The notes: generated by a model not told the origin, from the sequence alone. A stretch of 64,000 nucleotides of DNA from Bacteroidales bacterium UBA5226 (GCA_002409325.1 DHUU01000003.1:19285-83284); one strand, 5' to 3'. Positions 17,261 through 25,675 are shown, numbered from the stretch's first letter. Translations and numbers: made by a program.

Positions 17261-17734
17261 TTATTTTTCTACACTTTTCATCATTTCTTTCAGATCTTCT
17301 GAAGTCAGTTTCCCGGCAAGGTAGATGATGCTGAATTCGTCGTTTTCATCTGCACAGATATACAAATCGGTAATAATGTCTTCCTGTCTTTGCAGGTACA
17401 TAATGACTTTTTCTTTGCCATCTTCTACCTCCATGAGCACTTCAAATTCTCCGGCCCTGAGCAGATCGCCGACATCTTTTTTCATTTCGGCAATGTATCC
17501 GGGATTGGAAGTTGACAATACATAAAGGCCACTCATGTTTTTTATTATCCCGGCAATGTTCACATCATCTGTAAGGCCCAGCTGCACATCATCGCCCATA
17601 AGGGAGAACATGGAAGGGGATATATACACTTTTGTCATGCCTTCATAAGCAGAGAATTTTTTATAAAAACGGCTTTGACCAAAGGCAGAGACGGTCATCA
17701 AACATGTTAAGGCGACTAAGACTAACTTTTTCAT
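17261..17734 (-). CDS. DUF4252 family exported protein (last gene of the ECF operon)
   Basis: 157 residues from the internal ATG (17734), which gives the signal peptide MKKLVLVALTCLMTVSAFGQ; an upstream in-frame ATG adds only six polar residues. The mature part (KFSAYEGMTKVYISPSMFSLMG, then VEDGKEKVIMYLQRQEDIITDLYI) follows DUF4252, a family usually encoded next to ECF sigma/anti-sigma pairs in Bacteroidota. It lies 4 bases after the anti-sigma gene. The family's role is unknown. It ends 4 bases from the convergent DUF4402-like gene. Confidence 0.75.
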   Translation of the reverse strand: MKKLVLVALTCLMTVSAFGQSRFYKKFSAYEGMTKVYISPSMFSLMGDDVQLGLTDDVNIAGIIKNMSGLYVLSTSNPGYIAEMKKDVGDLLRAGEFEVLMEVEDGKEKVIMYLQRQEDIITDLYICADENDEFSIIYLAGKLTSEDLKEMMKSVEK

Positions 17735-17738
17735 AATA

Positions 17739-18140
17739 TTATTTGATTTCAATATATTTATTCACTGTATTAATTGCAGAGATGGTTTTATGTGTCTCAC
17801 TAACTTTGTTTACTCCTTTATTCATCAGGGAGGATACGTATTGCAGGACCTCTTCTGTTTCCTGGTAAGCGTCCCGGGCATTTGTGAAGGTGTCTGCTAT
17901 CTGAAGATTACTATCCCTAACAGGCAGTGACAGGGCAAGGGTGATGATAACGGTGACCGATGCAGCAACGGCAACTGCCTTCCAAAGGGTAACCCGGCGT
18001 GCCGGTCTTGCTCCGTCACTGTGCGCCTCTTCTGCAGCCAGCCTGTCTATTGTTGAAGATAATCTGGTTTCCAGGTCCCCGGGAACTTCTATTCCCTGAT
18101 AATGCTTGTTCATAATATCTTTTATTTTATCTGCTTTCAT
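17739..18140 (-). CDS. Putative anti-sigma factor, single membrane span
   Basis: 133 residues. A cytoplasmic N-terminal part of about 50 residues (with IEVPGDLETRLSSTIDRL) is followed by one membrane segment (LWKAVAVAASVTVIITLALSL) and an outer helical part. The start overlaps the sigma factor gene by 14 bases. Position, topology and coupling are those of an anti-sigma factor that would hold the ECF sigma factor at the membrane; no zinc-binding HxxxCxxC motif is present. Function is inferred from context. Confidence 0.7.
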   Translation of the reverse strand: MKADKIKDIMNKHYQGIEVPGDLETRLSSTIDRLAAEEAHSDGARPARRVTLWKAVAVAASVTVIITLALSLPVRDSNLQIADTFTNARDAYQETEEVLQYVSSLMNKGVNKVSETHKTISAINTVNKYIEIK

Positions 18141-18642
18141 AGCTATTGATTTTTTCGTAAAGTTCCCTTACTTTTTTTTGCGCCCTGGACAAATGTACCC
18201 TTATGTTTACAGGACTCAGTCCGGTGATCTGTCTGATCTCTGCAAGGGATAATTCATTAAAATACCTCATTCTGAAAATATCCCTTTGTTTTTGCGGTAG
18301 CTGGTCTATTAGGTGCAAGACCAGCTTCAGTTCGTCCTGCCGATCTGCCTGTTCCACCTCATCAGCCCATTCGTATTTCAAAGATCCGGCATCATTGCTG
18401 TCCCATTTCCTGTACCCGGGAGAGCGCATCCTGTCCAGGCACAAATTGCGGGTCATTGTGGTGGCGTATGCCTGGAGGTTTTTGATCCCGCAAAGGTTTT
18501 CCCTCATATTCCAAAGCTTCACAAAGACGTCCTGAACCGTATCGTCTGCATCTGCCTGGCAGTTGAGCAACCGGTAAGCAGTGCGGAACAAATGACCGTG
18601 CAAGGGCAGCAACGTTTCTTTAAAAGTTTGGGCATCAAACAT
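18127..18642 (-). CDS. RNA polymerase ECF-type sigma-70 factor
   Basis: 171 residues. Region 2 is visible as TAYRLLNCQADADDTVQDVFVKLW and the following NLQAYATTMTRNLCLD segment. Region 4 is visible as LPQKQRDIFRMRYFNELSLAEIRQITGLS with its helix-turn-helix, followed by VNIRVHLSRAQKKVREL. There is no region 1 or 3, so it is ECF type. It is encoded between a 61-residue membrane protein and the anti-sigma factor, overlapping both. A plausible ECF promoter (19332-19360) precedes the operon, pointing to self-activation. Confidence 0.9.
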   Translation of the reverse strand: MFDAQTFKETLLPLHGHLFRTAYRLLNCQADADDTVQDVFVKLWNMRENLCGIKNLQAYATTMTRNLCLDRMRSPGYRKWDSNDAGSLKYEWADEVEQADRQDELKLVLHLIDQLPQKQRDIFRMRYFNELSLAEIRQITGLSPVNIRVHLSRAQKKVRELYEKINSYESR

Positions 18643-18820
18643 TTCTAATACTTGTGACCAATTCTTTCAATGGTTCTCCGGTTGATTTTTTAGTGGCAAG
18701 TTTATCGCTTACCTGGTTACTGGATTTCCACATAAAGGCCATTACCAGCAGGGCTATGGTCAGACCAACAACCACTATCATGGTATAAAGTCCCTCTTTT
18801 GTGGTTTCAATTGCTTTCAT
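18635..18820 (-). CDS. Small single-span membrane protein in the ECF operon
   Basis: 61 residues from the ATG at 18820; a longer in-frame version starting at 18874 would overlap the upstream gene by 53 bases and is unlikely. MKAIETTKEGLYTMIVVVGLTIALLVMAFMW gives one membrane segment followed by a polar tail (about 30 residues). The gene starts 1 base after the upstream stop and overlaps the sigma factor start by 8 bases. No family recognised; it may be an extra part of the sigma/anti-sigma membrane complex. Confidence 0.65.
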   Translation of the reverse strand: MKAIETTKEGLYTMIVVVGLTIALLVMAFMWKSSNQVSDKLATKKSTGEPLKELVTSIRNV

Positions 18821-18821
18821 T

Positions 18822-19295
18822 TTAGATGTTTTTTGTGTTTTGTGATACCAATTCTTCCATACAGGAGAGGTCAATACAGCCGTTGATCTGGATCAGGCAG
18901 GGTTCTTCTCCCACGTTAATTACAATAAACCTGTGAATTTTGTCTTTGTGAACCTCGGCAAGGATACGAAGCTGATCGCCCTGGTCGCTCACTTCTGCCA
19001 TCAGTTCCAGTCCTTTTTCAGATAATCTCTGAGCTTGTTGTCTGAATGCCTCTTTAACGTTTAAATCACAATCTTCAAGCGAAAGTATGCTCACAGATCT
19101 GATGCCTTTGATAAACCTTGCATCATCCTTTTCGGCAAATGCTTGTGCCAGTCTCATGGCTAAATTTCCGACGCGTATATGTTCAGCAGCGGGTTGGGCA
19201 GAAAATTGCAGTACCAAATCATCATAATCCTTTTGTGCATATGATACCAGTACGGTCCCGGCCAGGAGTAAGTATGTGATAAAAGTCTTTTTCAT
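18822..19295 (-). CDS. DUF4252-like exported protein (first gene of the ECF operon)
   Basis: 157 residues from the ATG at 19295, which opens a signal peptide MKKTFITYLLLAGTVLVSYAQ; an in-frame ATG 11 codons upstream is basic and less likely. The body (KGIRSVSILSLEDCDLNVKEAF, then ELMAEVSDQGDQLRILAEV and RFIVINVGEEPCLIQINGCIDLSCMEEL) follows the DUF4252 plan. With the gene at 17261-17734 it forms a pair flanking the sigma/anti-sigma genes. It is directly downstream of the predicted ECF promoter. Confidence 0.7.
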   Translation of the reverse strand: MKKTFITYLLLAGTVLVSYAQKDYDDLVLQFSAQPAAEHIRVGNLAMRLAQAFAEKDDARFIKGIRSVSILSLEDCDLNVKEAFRQQAQRLSEKGLELMAEVSDQGDQLRILAEVHKDKIHRFIVINVGEEPCLIQINGCIDLSCMEELVSQNTKNI

Positions 19296-19331
19296 ATGTG
19301 TGTGTTTTAATTTTATTTTTGATTTCATTAT

Positions 19332-19360
19332 TAAGACGTAAAACCCGGAAAGATGTTACA
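19332..19360 (-). promoter_or_regulatory. Predicted ECF-sigma promoter of the 19295-17261 operon
   Basis: Read on the minus strand: TGTAACA (19360-19354), 15 bases, then CGTCTTA (19338-19332). An AAC-containing -35 with a CGTC -10 is the usual ECF promoter form. It lies 37-65 bases before the first start codon (19295). The site has no TAnnTTTG box on this strand. Autoregulation is inferred. Confidence 0.55.
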
Positions 19361-19377
19361 CCTGTCGTGAGAATCTT

Positions 19378-19385
19378 TAACTTTG
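19378..19385 (+). promoter_or_regulatory. -7 box of purD (TAACTTTG)
   Basis: TAACTTTG matches TAnnTTTG and ends 4 bases before the purD ATG; a weak TTA -33 lies 19 bases upstream. The predicted transcript would start at or next to the start codon. Confidence 0.5.
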
Positions 19386-19389
19386 TATC

Positions 19390-20694
19390 ATGAAAGTTCT
19401 AGTTTTGGGGTCCGGCGGCAGGGAACATGCCCTTGCCTGGAAACTAGCCCAGTCCCCTCTGGTCAGTGACCTTTTTGTTGGACCGGGTAATCCAGGAACC
19501 TCTTCCCTCGCTCTGACAAACGGGAAGCAAGTACAGAATGTTGCATTATTGACTAATAATTTTCAATCTGTAGAAAATGTTTTACGCCAACACGCGATAG
19601 ACATGCTGGTTGTGGGACCTGAAGAACCCCTGGTCATGGGAATCACCGATTATTGCAAAAACAGGGAAGGTCTTGAAAACTTACTGGTCATAGGACCCGA
19701 CAGCCTGGGAGCCAGACTGGAAGGAAGCAAGGATTATGCAAAGGCGTTCATGACGGCCTGCCGCATTCCAACAGCCCGTTACCGCACCTTTACCTGCGAG
19801 CAATACCCCGAAGCCTGTCTTTATCTGGATTCCCAGGAGCCTCCTTATGTATTGAAAGCCGATGGACTGGCAGCCGGAAAGGGAGTCCTGGTGGAACCTG
19901 ATCTGGTCAAAGCCCGCGCAAACCTGAAAGAGATGATGGAGGGAAAATTCGGTGCAGCGGGCAGTAAAATTGTAGTGGAAGAATTCTTAAGGGGGACCGA
20001 GGTCTCTGTCTTTATCCTTACAGACGGGGTCCATTATAAGGTGTTGCCCGAGGCAAAGGATTACAAAAGAATAGGGGAGCATGATCAGGGACCCAATACC
20101 GGGGGAATGGGCGCCGTTTCTCCCGTTCCCTTTGCTGATGGTAATTTCATAAAAAAAGTGGAAGAGCGCATCATTAAGCCTACCCTGGAAGGCCTTGCCG
20201 GGAAAGGGTGCGATTACCGGGGATTTCTTTTCTTTGGACTGATCAATTGCAACGGAGAACCCTACGTAATTGAATACAATGTACGAATGGGTGATCCGGA
20301 AACAGAATCTGTCATGATGCGGATGCAGGGCGATTTGGCAGCCGCCTGCTACTCCCTGAAAACAAAGACACTGGACAAAGTCGCATTATCGGCCGCAAAT
20401 TGTCACAGCGTAACGGTGGTGGCAGCTTCGGGAGGGTATCCGGGTTCAATTAAGAAAGGATTTCCTATCCGGGGGCTGGATCAGGTGAAAGAGGCAACCG
20501 TCTTCCATATGGGGACATCGGCAATGCCGCAGGTTGTTACGGCAGGAGGACGTGTACTGGCCGTTTCTGCCACCGGGTCAACCCTGCTGTCTGCCCGTGA
20601 AAAGGCTTACCAGCAACTATCAGCCATTTCTTTTACAGACATGATATACAGGAAAGATATCGGGGAAGACCTGATGGACTTGAAAAATCAGTGA
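19390..20694 (+). CDS. purD: Phosphoribosylamine-glycine ligase (GAR synthetase)
   Basis: 434 residues. It joins glycine to phosphoribosylamine using ATP in purine synthesis. The N-terminal VLGSGGREHALAWKL motif, the ATP-grasp segment VLKADGLAAGKGV and the family signature RIGEHDQGPNTGGMGA are all present. A later YNVRMGDPE segment carries metal-binding residues. The start ATG at 19390 lies only 4 bases after a -7 box, suggesting a leaderless or nearly leaderless message. The next gene, a membrane protein, begins 1 base after the stop. Confidence 0.95.
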   Translation: MKVLVLGSGGREHALAWKLAQSPLVSDLFVGPGNPGTSSLALTNGKQVQNVALLTNNFQSVENVLRQHAIDMLVVGPEEPLVMGITDYCKNREGLENLLVIGPDSLGARLEGSKDYAKAFMTACRIPTARYRTFTCEQYPEACLYLDSQEPPYVLKADGLAAGKGVLVEPDLVKARANLKEMMEGKFGAAGSKIVVEEFLRGTEVSVFILTDGVHYKVLPEAKDYKRIGEHDQGPNTGGMGAVSPVPFADGNFIKKVEERIIKPTLEGLAGKGCDYRGFLFFGLINCNGEPYVIEYNVRMGDPETESVMMRMQGDLAAACYSLKTKTLDKVALSAANCHSVTVVAASGGYPGSIKKGFPIRGLDQVKEATVFHMGTSAMPQVVTAGGRVLAVSATGSTLLSAREKAYQQLSAISFTDMIYRKDIGEDLMDLKNQ

Positions 20695-20695
20695 A

Positions 20696-21643
20696 ATGAT
20701 CCAATACATAAAACGAAGTATTCCTGCGGCGCTCTTGCTGTCCCTGATCATAATGGCCGTTTTCCGGTTGGTTAATCACTTTATGCAGGAAGTGTCTCTG
20801 CCCTGGTATCTGCATTTGCTCTCTGCAGCGATGGTTCTGGGAACAGGACTGGTGTTGTCTTATCTGAACGACCGTTACGACCTGTTGCCGGAAAGGACCC
20901 AATGGATCATTGTTTCCTATGTATGGCTTGTGTCCTGCTGTCCTCAGACCTATTCCAATCTGTGGACCCATGTTGCAGTCTTGCTAACAGCAGCTGCAAC
21001 CTTTAGATTGGTTTATTCTGCTTATGTGCCGGCAACCCGTTCAGGACCTTTTATGAGTGCCTTACTCATCACGTGTGCAGGATTGTTGTTCTTTCCGGCT
21101 TTTTTTCTGTACATCCCTTTTGTGATCAGTTTTATCCGGATGGCTAAAATATCAGGAAAAGACGTGGTTGCCTTTGCAGCCGGGATTCTGGCTCCCTGTT
21201 TCCTTGTCTGTGCTCTGCTTTGGTTCATGAACCATGATATGGCAATATTTTGGGGACAGAGGCTCGAGTATTTCAAGTTATGGAATCCGGCAGAAACATT
21301 TGAATCATTCTCCATAACAAAGACTGTGATGGTTGCTTATATAGCATTCCTTGTCTTACTGGCTTTATACATGAGACTGGTACGGCGCGACACCACCACT
21401 ACGGTGAACGTATCCCGGTTTTACAGCTCTATGTTCTGGTTTGTTTTATTTTCCTGCCTGGTAAGTATATCATACCCCGCTTTTAGCGACGGATATATAC
21501 TTATTATAATGATTCCGGTATCGCTGCTGATCACATCCCTTTTTACAGGCAGACGCTTTTTTGGATCCGTGGTTTTGATTGTATTGCTGATTATCAGCTC
21601 ACTGGCCTTTTATATAAGCCGAACTTTATCACTGCCGTTCTGA
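20696..21643 (+). CDS. Multi-span inner membrane protein (DUF6427-like)
   Basis: 315 residues with about nine hydrophobic segments along the whole length and a short charged break near DRYDLLPERTQ. The pattern resembles a Bacteroidota-specific membrane family (DUF6427) found next to purine or cell-envelope genes; no catalytic motif is visible. It is encoded 1 base after purD, so probably co-transcribed. Its last 15 bases overlap the convergent cytochrome peroxidase gene. Function unknown. Confidence 0.65.
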   Translation: MIQYIKRSIPAALLLSLIIMAVFRLVNHFMQEVSLPWYLHLLSAAMVLGTGLVLSYLNDRYDLLPERTQWIIVSYVWLVSCCPQTYSNLWTHVAVLLTAAATFRLVYSAYVPATRSGPFMSALLITCAGLLFFPAFFLYIPFVISFIRMAKISGKDVVAFAAGILAPCFLVCALLWFMNHDMAIFWGQRLEYFKLWNPAETFESFSITKTVMVAYIAFLVLLALYMRLVRRDTTTTVNVSRFYSSMFWFVLFSCLVSISYPAFSDGYILIIMIPVSLLITSLFTGRRFFGSVVLIVLLIISSLAFYISRTLSLPF

Positions 21644-23038
21644 ATCTGTCAGCGGCTTTTCCCGGAAGGTCCCGGTAAGTGTACGTAAAAAGGATACTAT
21701 CTGATGAACTTTATCTTTGTTTATTAACTTGTCTCTCTGGTGATAAGCCATGGCTTCAACGGCAGTTTCAAGGTCCGGTGCAGAAGCGTTATGAAAGTAG
21801 GGATGGGTCAATTCTATGTTTCTCAGTCCCGGAACTTTGAATTTATGGATATCTTCCGGACGGGCAGTTATCCTGTAGCGGCCCAGGTCAGGGAGCCTGA
21901 TCCTGTCTCTGATAGAGAAGAAATTATTGGACAGACCCATGTATTCAAAGGAATTGCCTCCTACGCCTATACTGTTGTGACAGCTGGCGCAACCCAGTCT
22001 TTTAAATAACTGGTATCCTTTTTTTGCATCGGGGCCTATAGCCTCAGAATCTCCCTGCAGGTATTTATCAAAGGGAGCATCCGGGGTAATCAGTACTTTG
22101 TGGTACTGGGCCAGGGCATCGGTGATGTTATCTGCGTTTAAACCGTCCGGATATGTTTCTATAAAAAGCAGCGTGAAGGGCACATCGGCCATTAATCTGT
22201 CTATTACAGGTTCAAATGATTCGTTTCCCATGATCACCGGATCAACCAGTGTCATGGCCGATTGAAGGGCCAGGGTAGATGCATTCCCCTCCCAGGAAAA
22301 AAACGGGTGGAAAACAGCGTTGTACGTTGTGAGTGTAGAAAACATTCCCGGTTGTCCGTATGCTCCAACAGAATAATCCAGGTTATCCACTCCGGCGCTT
22401 CCCGGGTTATGGCAGGTGGCACAAGAAACTGTGCTGTCTGCAGACAGGCGCGGATCATGGTACAGGATCCTCCCCAGGTTCACTTTTGCAAAGTCTGCCG
22501 GCAGAGAATCCGGTAAGGGCATGATTGGCTCAAAGGGACGATCTTTAGCAGGCAGGGGCCAGCCGTGGTCGGTAGCCATAAGTTCGTATATCCATCGCAG
22601 AAAAATTTTCTGTTTATCCTTAGTGATTCCAGACTTCCAGTGAATTATCCTGAAGCTCATAGGGGGCATGCTGCGTTCAGAGACCACTTTCTGCGATTTG
22701 ATAAGTAAAGTCTGGTCTATGGGCCTGCTATCATTAAAATGTTCCAGGATAGAAGTTGCATTGGCGAACCGGATGCCTTTTTCAGCATTTTTGCTAATAA
22801 TGGCGCCAAAAACAGGCCAATTAATATGGGTGCAGTAATCAGGACCGCCGTGGCAGACAAAGCAACCTCCCTGTTCAAGGATCGTAATTATTTGTTCTTC
22901 CTTTGAAAGCTCAGCGGAAGGGACAATGTTTATTACGCGTGAAACAAAAAAGCCGAGGCCAACCAGGATAATTGCAGTCCCGGTGATCTTCCAGAGTATA
23001 TTCAGCCATTTTTTCACCTTAGTGTACGTTGGTTTCAT
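21629..23038 (-). CDS. Membrane-anchored cytochrome c peroxidase with a third haem domain
   Basis: 469 residues from the ATG at 23038 (a longer start at 23083 lies deeper inside ccsA). An N-terminal membrane anchor (residues 14-33) is followed by a haem-binding domain with CFVCH (Cys59-His63), then a di-haem peroxidase part with CATCH (206-210) and CASCH (350-354). Three c-type haems plus an anchor match the trihaem quinol-peroxidase layout of E. coli YhjA, which reduces hydrogen peroxide using quinol electrons. It is encoded directly after the ResB and CcsA haem-attachment genes, overlapping ccsA by 20 bases. It probably protects this anaerobe from peroxide. Confidence 0.85.
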   Translation of the reverse strand: MKPTYTKVKKWLNILWKITGTAIILVGLGFFVSRVINIVPSAELSKEEQIITILEQGGCFVCHGGPDYCTHINWPVFGAIISKNAEKGIRFANATSILEHFNDSRPIDQTLLIKSQKVVSERSMPPMSFRIIHWKSGITKDKQKIFLRWIYELMATDHGWPLPAKDRPFEPIMPLPDSLPADFAKVNLGRILYHDPRLSADSTVSCATCHNPGSAGVDNLDYSVGAYGQPGMFSTLTTYNAVFHPFFSWEGNASTLALQSAMTLVDPVIMGNESFEPVIDRLMADVPFTLLFIETYPDGLNADNITDALAQYHKVLITPDAPFDKYLQGDSEAIGPDAKKGYQLFKRLGCASCHNSIGVGGNSFEYMGLSNNFFSIRDRIRLPDLGRYRITARPEDIHKFKVPGLRNIELTHPYFHNASAPDLETAVEAMAYHQRDKLINKDKVHQIVSFLRTLTGTFREKPLTDSERQ

Positions 23039-23807
23039 AATTGTGAAGACTTCTGCTTGCCTGTGGAAGGTACTGAAACCCATACCAGCAGATCTGCAAA
23101 GAAAGGAAAGCCAGTATCAAAGATACAAAAATCAGTTTTCTTGCCCGTGGTCGTATTTCTTTTATATGAAAGAAAAGCACATACAAAAGCCAGGTTATAC
23201 CCGCCCATGTCTCTTTTGGATCCCAGGTCCAGTAATCTCCCCAGGACTGTTTTGCCCACAATGCGCCCAGTAACATGCCGGCAGTAAAGAAAGAAAGACC
23301 GGCCCGGGACAACTTATCAATGGCAGGAAGCACATCCAGTGAGGGTTTTACCAGAGCGGCCACTGCCAGCAGGAATGTACAGGCTAAAAGGGCGTAAGAG
23401 AACATATAGACCGTCACGTGCGGAATAAACCAGATGCTTTGCAGGACAGGCATCAGCACCTGTTCATGGATACCAGGGCGCAGTACATTAACGGCTACAA
23501 AAACAAGGGACATGACCGTGGTCAGGGATAGAATCCACTTGTACCGCCAACGGATGTAAGTGATCAATCCGGACAGGGAAAGAAACAGGGAATACCACAA
23601 CCGCGTTTCACCCAGAGTCATAAGCGGCGGGCGTTGCATCGATACCCAAAGCCCTGCAATATAGGCGGCATAAACCACAACCCCGGCCGAGTAAAAAGAT
23701 ATGGTCCATACGGGACCTTTTCTGACTTGTGTAGAGGCCGTAACAGATCCTGCAATCCAAAAGACGGTTGCCACTGCAGCAAAGATTATGTGATGCTCCC
23801 AGGTCAT
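23019..23807 (-). CDS. ccsA: Cytochrome c biogenesis protein CcsA
   Basis: 262 residues, multi-span membrane protein. The haem-handling signature WGDYWTWDPKETWAGITW (tryptophan-rich WWD-type motif) lies near residues 208-225, with conserved histidines in FIPHVTVYMFSY and FFHIKEI. Together with ResB it forms the system II machinery that exports haem and attaches it to CXXCH motifs. Its start overlaps the resB stop by 4 bases, and its end overlaps the peroxidase start, so all three are coupled and the peroxidase is the likely client. Confidence 0.9.
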   Translation of the reverse strand: MTWEHHIIFAAVATVFWIAGSVTASTQVRKGPVWTISFYSAGVVVYAAYIAGLWVSMQRPPLMTLGETRLWYSLFLSLSGLITYIRWRYKWILSLTTVMSLVFVAVNVLRPGIHEQVLMPVLQSIWFIPHVTVYMFSYALLACTFLLAVAALVKPSLDVLPAIDKLSRAGLSFFTAGMLLGALWAKQSWGDYWTWDPKETWAGITWLLYVLFFHIKEIRPRARKLIFVSLILAFLSLQICWYGFQYLPQASRSLHNYETNVH

Positions 23808-24466
23808 AGTATGAAAATTTTAAACGCGCCTCCCAGCATGAGCAGAATACCTGCAAAAACAAGCCACCGCCACGGTTGCCGCGTTACCATGACAATACAG
23901 TAATCGCTGTCACTGCCTTTTGAGATGTCGTAATCTGCAAGGTAAACCTGATATCCCCTGAAATGCACCGGATGGTTCACGCGCAGTGTTTTGGAATGTT
24001 CGAGGCCTGCGTGGCGAAGAATGATCTGTGCCCTGTATTCCATCGGTTCCCCGGTCTGGTAACGGTTGACCTGGAAATCTTCCAGACGCATTCCAAAAGG
24101 AAGCTCGGTCTGTGTATATTCCTCACGGTGGACCAGAACCCGGGTAAGGGATGCATCGGCAGTGCCCAGCATACCTGCCCACAAGGCAAGCCATAAGCCA
24201 AAACCGGCCAGTGAGAACCTGCGGAACAGGCGCGAGGCAAGCACGGTCAGAAACCATGTCAGAACAATTACAAAAGGCCAGGAACGGGTAAAGGATGCCT
24301 GCGAGGGCATAAAACCCTGCACCAGGGCTGCTGCAATTAACAAAAACAGGGCAACTGTCATGTGCCTGTCAGAGGAGAGGCTTTTAAACCTCCAGGCAGC
24401 AAAGACTATGGATAAACCAATGATAAGGTTAACGGGGAAAGCAAAAAGTACTGTGTTAATGGTCAT
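23804..24466 (-). CDS. resB: Cytochrome c biogenesis protein ResB-like
   Basis: 220 residues. Four hydrophobic segments (about residues 5-23, 38-53, 63-80 and 87-104, plus one near the C-terminus) surround an outer beta-rich domain with NHPVHFRGYQVYLADYD, the ResB hallmark segment. This is the short ResB form usual in Bacteroidales. It partners CcsA for c-type cytochrome maturation; its stop overlaps ccsA by 4 bases. In relatives the pair often follows nrfHA nitrite reductase genes; here only the trihaem peroxidase follows. Confidence 0.85.
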   Translation of the reverse strand: MTINTVLFAFPVNLIIGLSIVFAAWRFKSLSSDRHMTVALFLLIAAALVQGFMPSQASFTRSWPFVIVLTWFLTVLASRLFRRFSLAGFGLWLALWAGMLGTADASLTRVLVHREEYTQTELPFGMRLEDFQVNRYQTGEPMEYRAQIILRHAGLEHSKTLRVNHPVHFRGYQVYLADYDISKGSDSDYCIVMVTRQPWRWLVFAGILLMLGGAFKIFIL

Positions 24467-24510
24467 ATTGCGGCATTAATGGTCACCTTGGGGAACACAC
24501 TATTTATACA

Positions 24511-24518
24511 CAAATATA
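24511..24518 (-). promoter_or_regulatory. -7 box (TATATTTG) of the resB-ccsA-peroxidase operon
   Basis: On the minus strand TATATTTG lies 44-52 bases before the resB start (24466). It is separated by one base from the -7 box of the divergent FkbM gene. Confidence 0.45.
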
Positions 24519-24519
24519 G

Positions 24520-24527
24520 TATCTTTG
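24520..24527 (+). promoter_or_regulatory. -7 box (TATCTTTG) of the FkbM methyltransferase gene
   Basis: TATCTTTG ends 5 bases before the ATG at 24533, so the transcript would have almost no leader. No clear TTG at the expected -33 distance. Confidence 0.45.
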
Positions 24528-24532
24528 CTGTA

Positions 24533-25675
24533 ATGGAAAAATTAAATATCGTCAGCAGCAGTAGCAAAGACGATGCTTTGACAGAAGAACTGAAACGGTC
24601 CGGTTTACCGGTCGTACTGTACGGCATAGGGCTGATTGCAGACACAGCCCGGATCTTTTTGCAGAAAAGAGGAATCCCGGTTTCATGCCGGGTGGTTGAC
24701 GACAAATACCTGGACCCTGTCTGGCGCCATACAGGTAGCGATCGTATCTTGTCCATTTCTCAGTTGCAGAAGGAGTTCAGTGTCTATAACCTGCTGCTGT
24801 GCTTTTTCGGGGGATATAAGAACGACCTACAGCCATACCACCAGCTTTTTCCGGGGGCCCGGACGGTAGATTTTCTTTCTTCCATATATGAAGGAGGCGC
24901 ACTCCAGGCTATGGAATCATCCTATGTTCTGGCCCATAAACCGTCATTTGACAGGGTTTATGATCTGCTTGAGGACTCCTTGTCCCGGGACAGCATGCAA
25001 GCTTACATCAACGCCAAAATCAACAAAGACGCCAGTTACCTTTTTCCCTTTGTCCGAAGACCGCAGTATTTTTCTGAAATCAACCAGGTACCGGCACTTA
25101 AACTTCATCAAAATGAAATCCTGGTCAATTGCGGGGCTTTTACCGGGGACACCATCAAAGATTTTCTGGAAGTGACTTCCTGCCGTTTCGGCAAGATTTA
25201 TGCCTGCGAACCAGACAGTGTCAACCTGCAAAAGCTCACCCGGTTTATCCAGTCTGCAGGAATAGCGGAGCGTACAGAAATTGTTCCCAAATGTATCTCG
25301 GACAAAGCCGAAACAGTCTATTTCCTGAATCAGGGCAGCATGCTTTCCCGCGAGGCAGAAGCACCCGGTCAGGACGTTGTGACCATGCAGGCCGATACCA
25401 TTGACAATATCCTGGATTCCAGGCCGGCAAGCCTGATTGTGATGGATGTGGAGGGCAACGAACTCAAAGCCCTGGAGGGTGCACGTAAAACCATTCTGGC
25501 GCATCGACCCCTGCTGGCCCTGGCTGCGTACCATAAAAAGGACGATCTGCCGGTTCTTTCATCATTTCTTAAAGACCTGCTCCCCGCGTACCGCTTCTAC
25601 TTTCGGGTGCACAAACCCATGGCCATAGATGCCGTACTGTATGCCAGCGTAAGGAATGAGCAAATCCCCGAATAA
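24533..25675 (+). CDS. FkbM family SAM-dependent methyltransferase
   Basis: 380 residues from the ATG at 24533; an earlier in-frame start at 24479 lies upstream of the promoter box. The C-terminal half has the FkbM pattern: VNCGAFTGDTI (SAM loop), YACEPDSVN (acidic ribose-binding end), and VMDVEGNELKALEGA. The N-terminal 150 residues have a Rossmann-like start (VVLYGIGLIADTARIFLQ), as in sugar- or glycan-modifying enzymes. It probably methylates a sugar in a surface polysaccharide, but no glycosyltransferase neighbour supports this. A bidirectional terminator follows. Confidence 0.8.
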   Translation: MEKLNIVSSSSKDDALTEELKRSGLPVVLYGIGLIADTARIFLQKRGIPVSCRVVDDKYLDPVWRHTGSDRILSISQLQKEFSVYNLLLCFFGGYKNDLQPYHQLFPGARTVDFLSSIYEGGALQAMESSYVLAHKPSFDRVYDLLEDSLSRDSMQAYINAKINKDASYLFPFVRRPQYFSEINQVPALKLHQNEILVNCGAFTGDTIKDFLEVTSCRFGKIYACEPDSVNLQKLTRFIQSAGIAERTEIVPKCISDKAETVYFLNQGSMLSREAEAPGQDVVTMQADTIDNILDSRPASLIVMDVEGNELKALEGARKTILAHRPLLALAAYHKKDDLPVLSSFLKDLLPAYRFYFRVHKPMAIDAVLYASVRNEQIPE

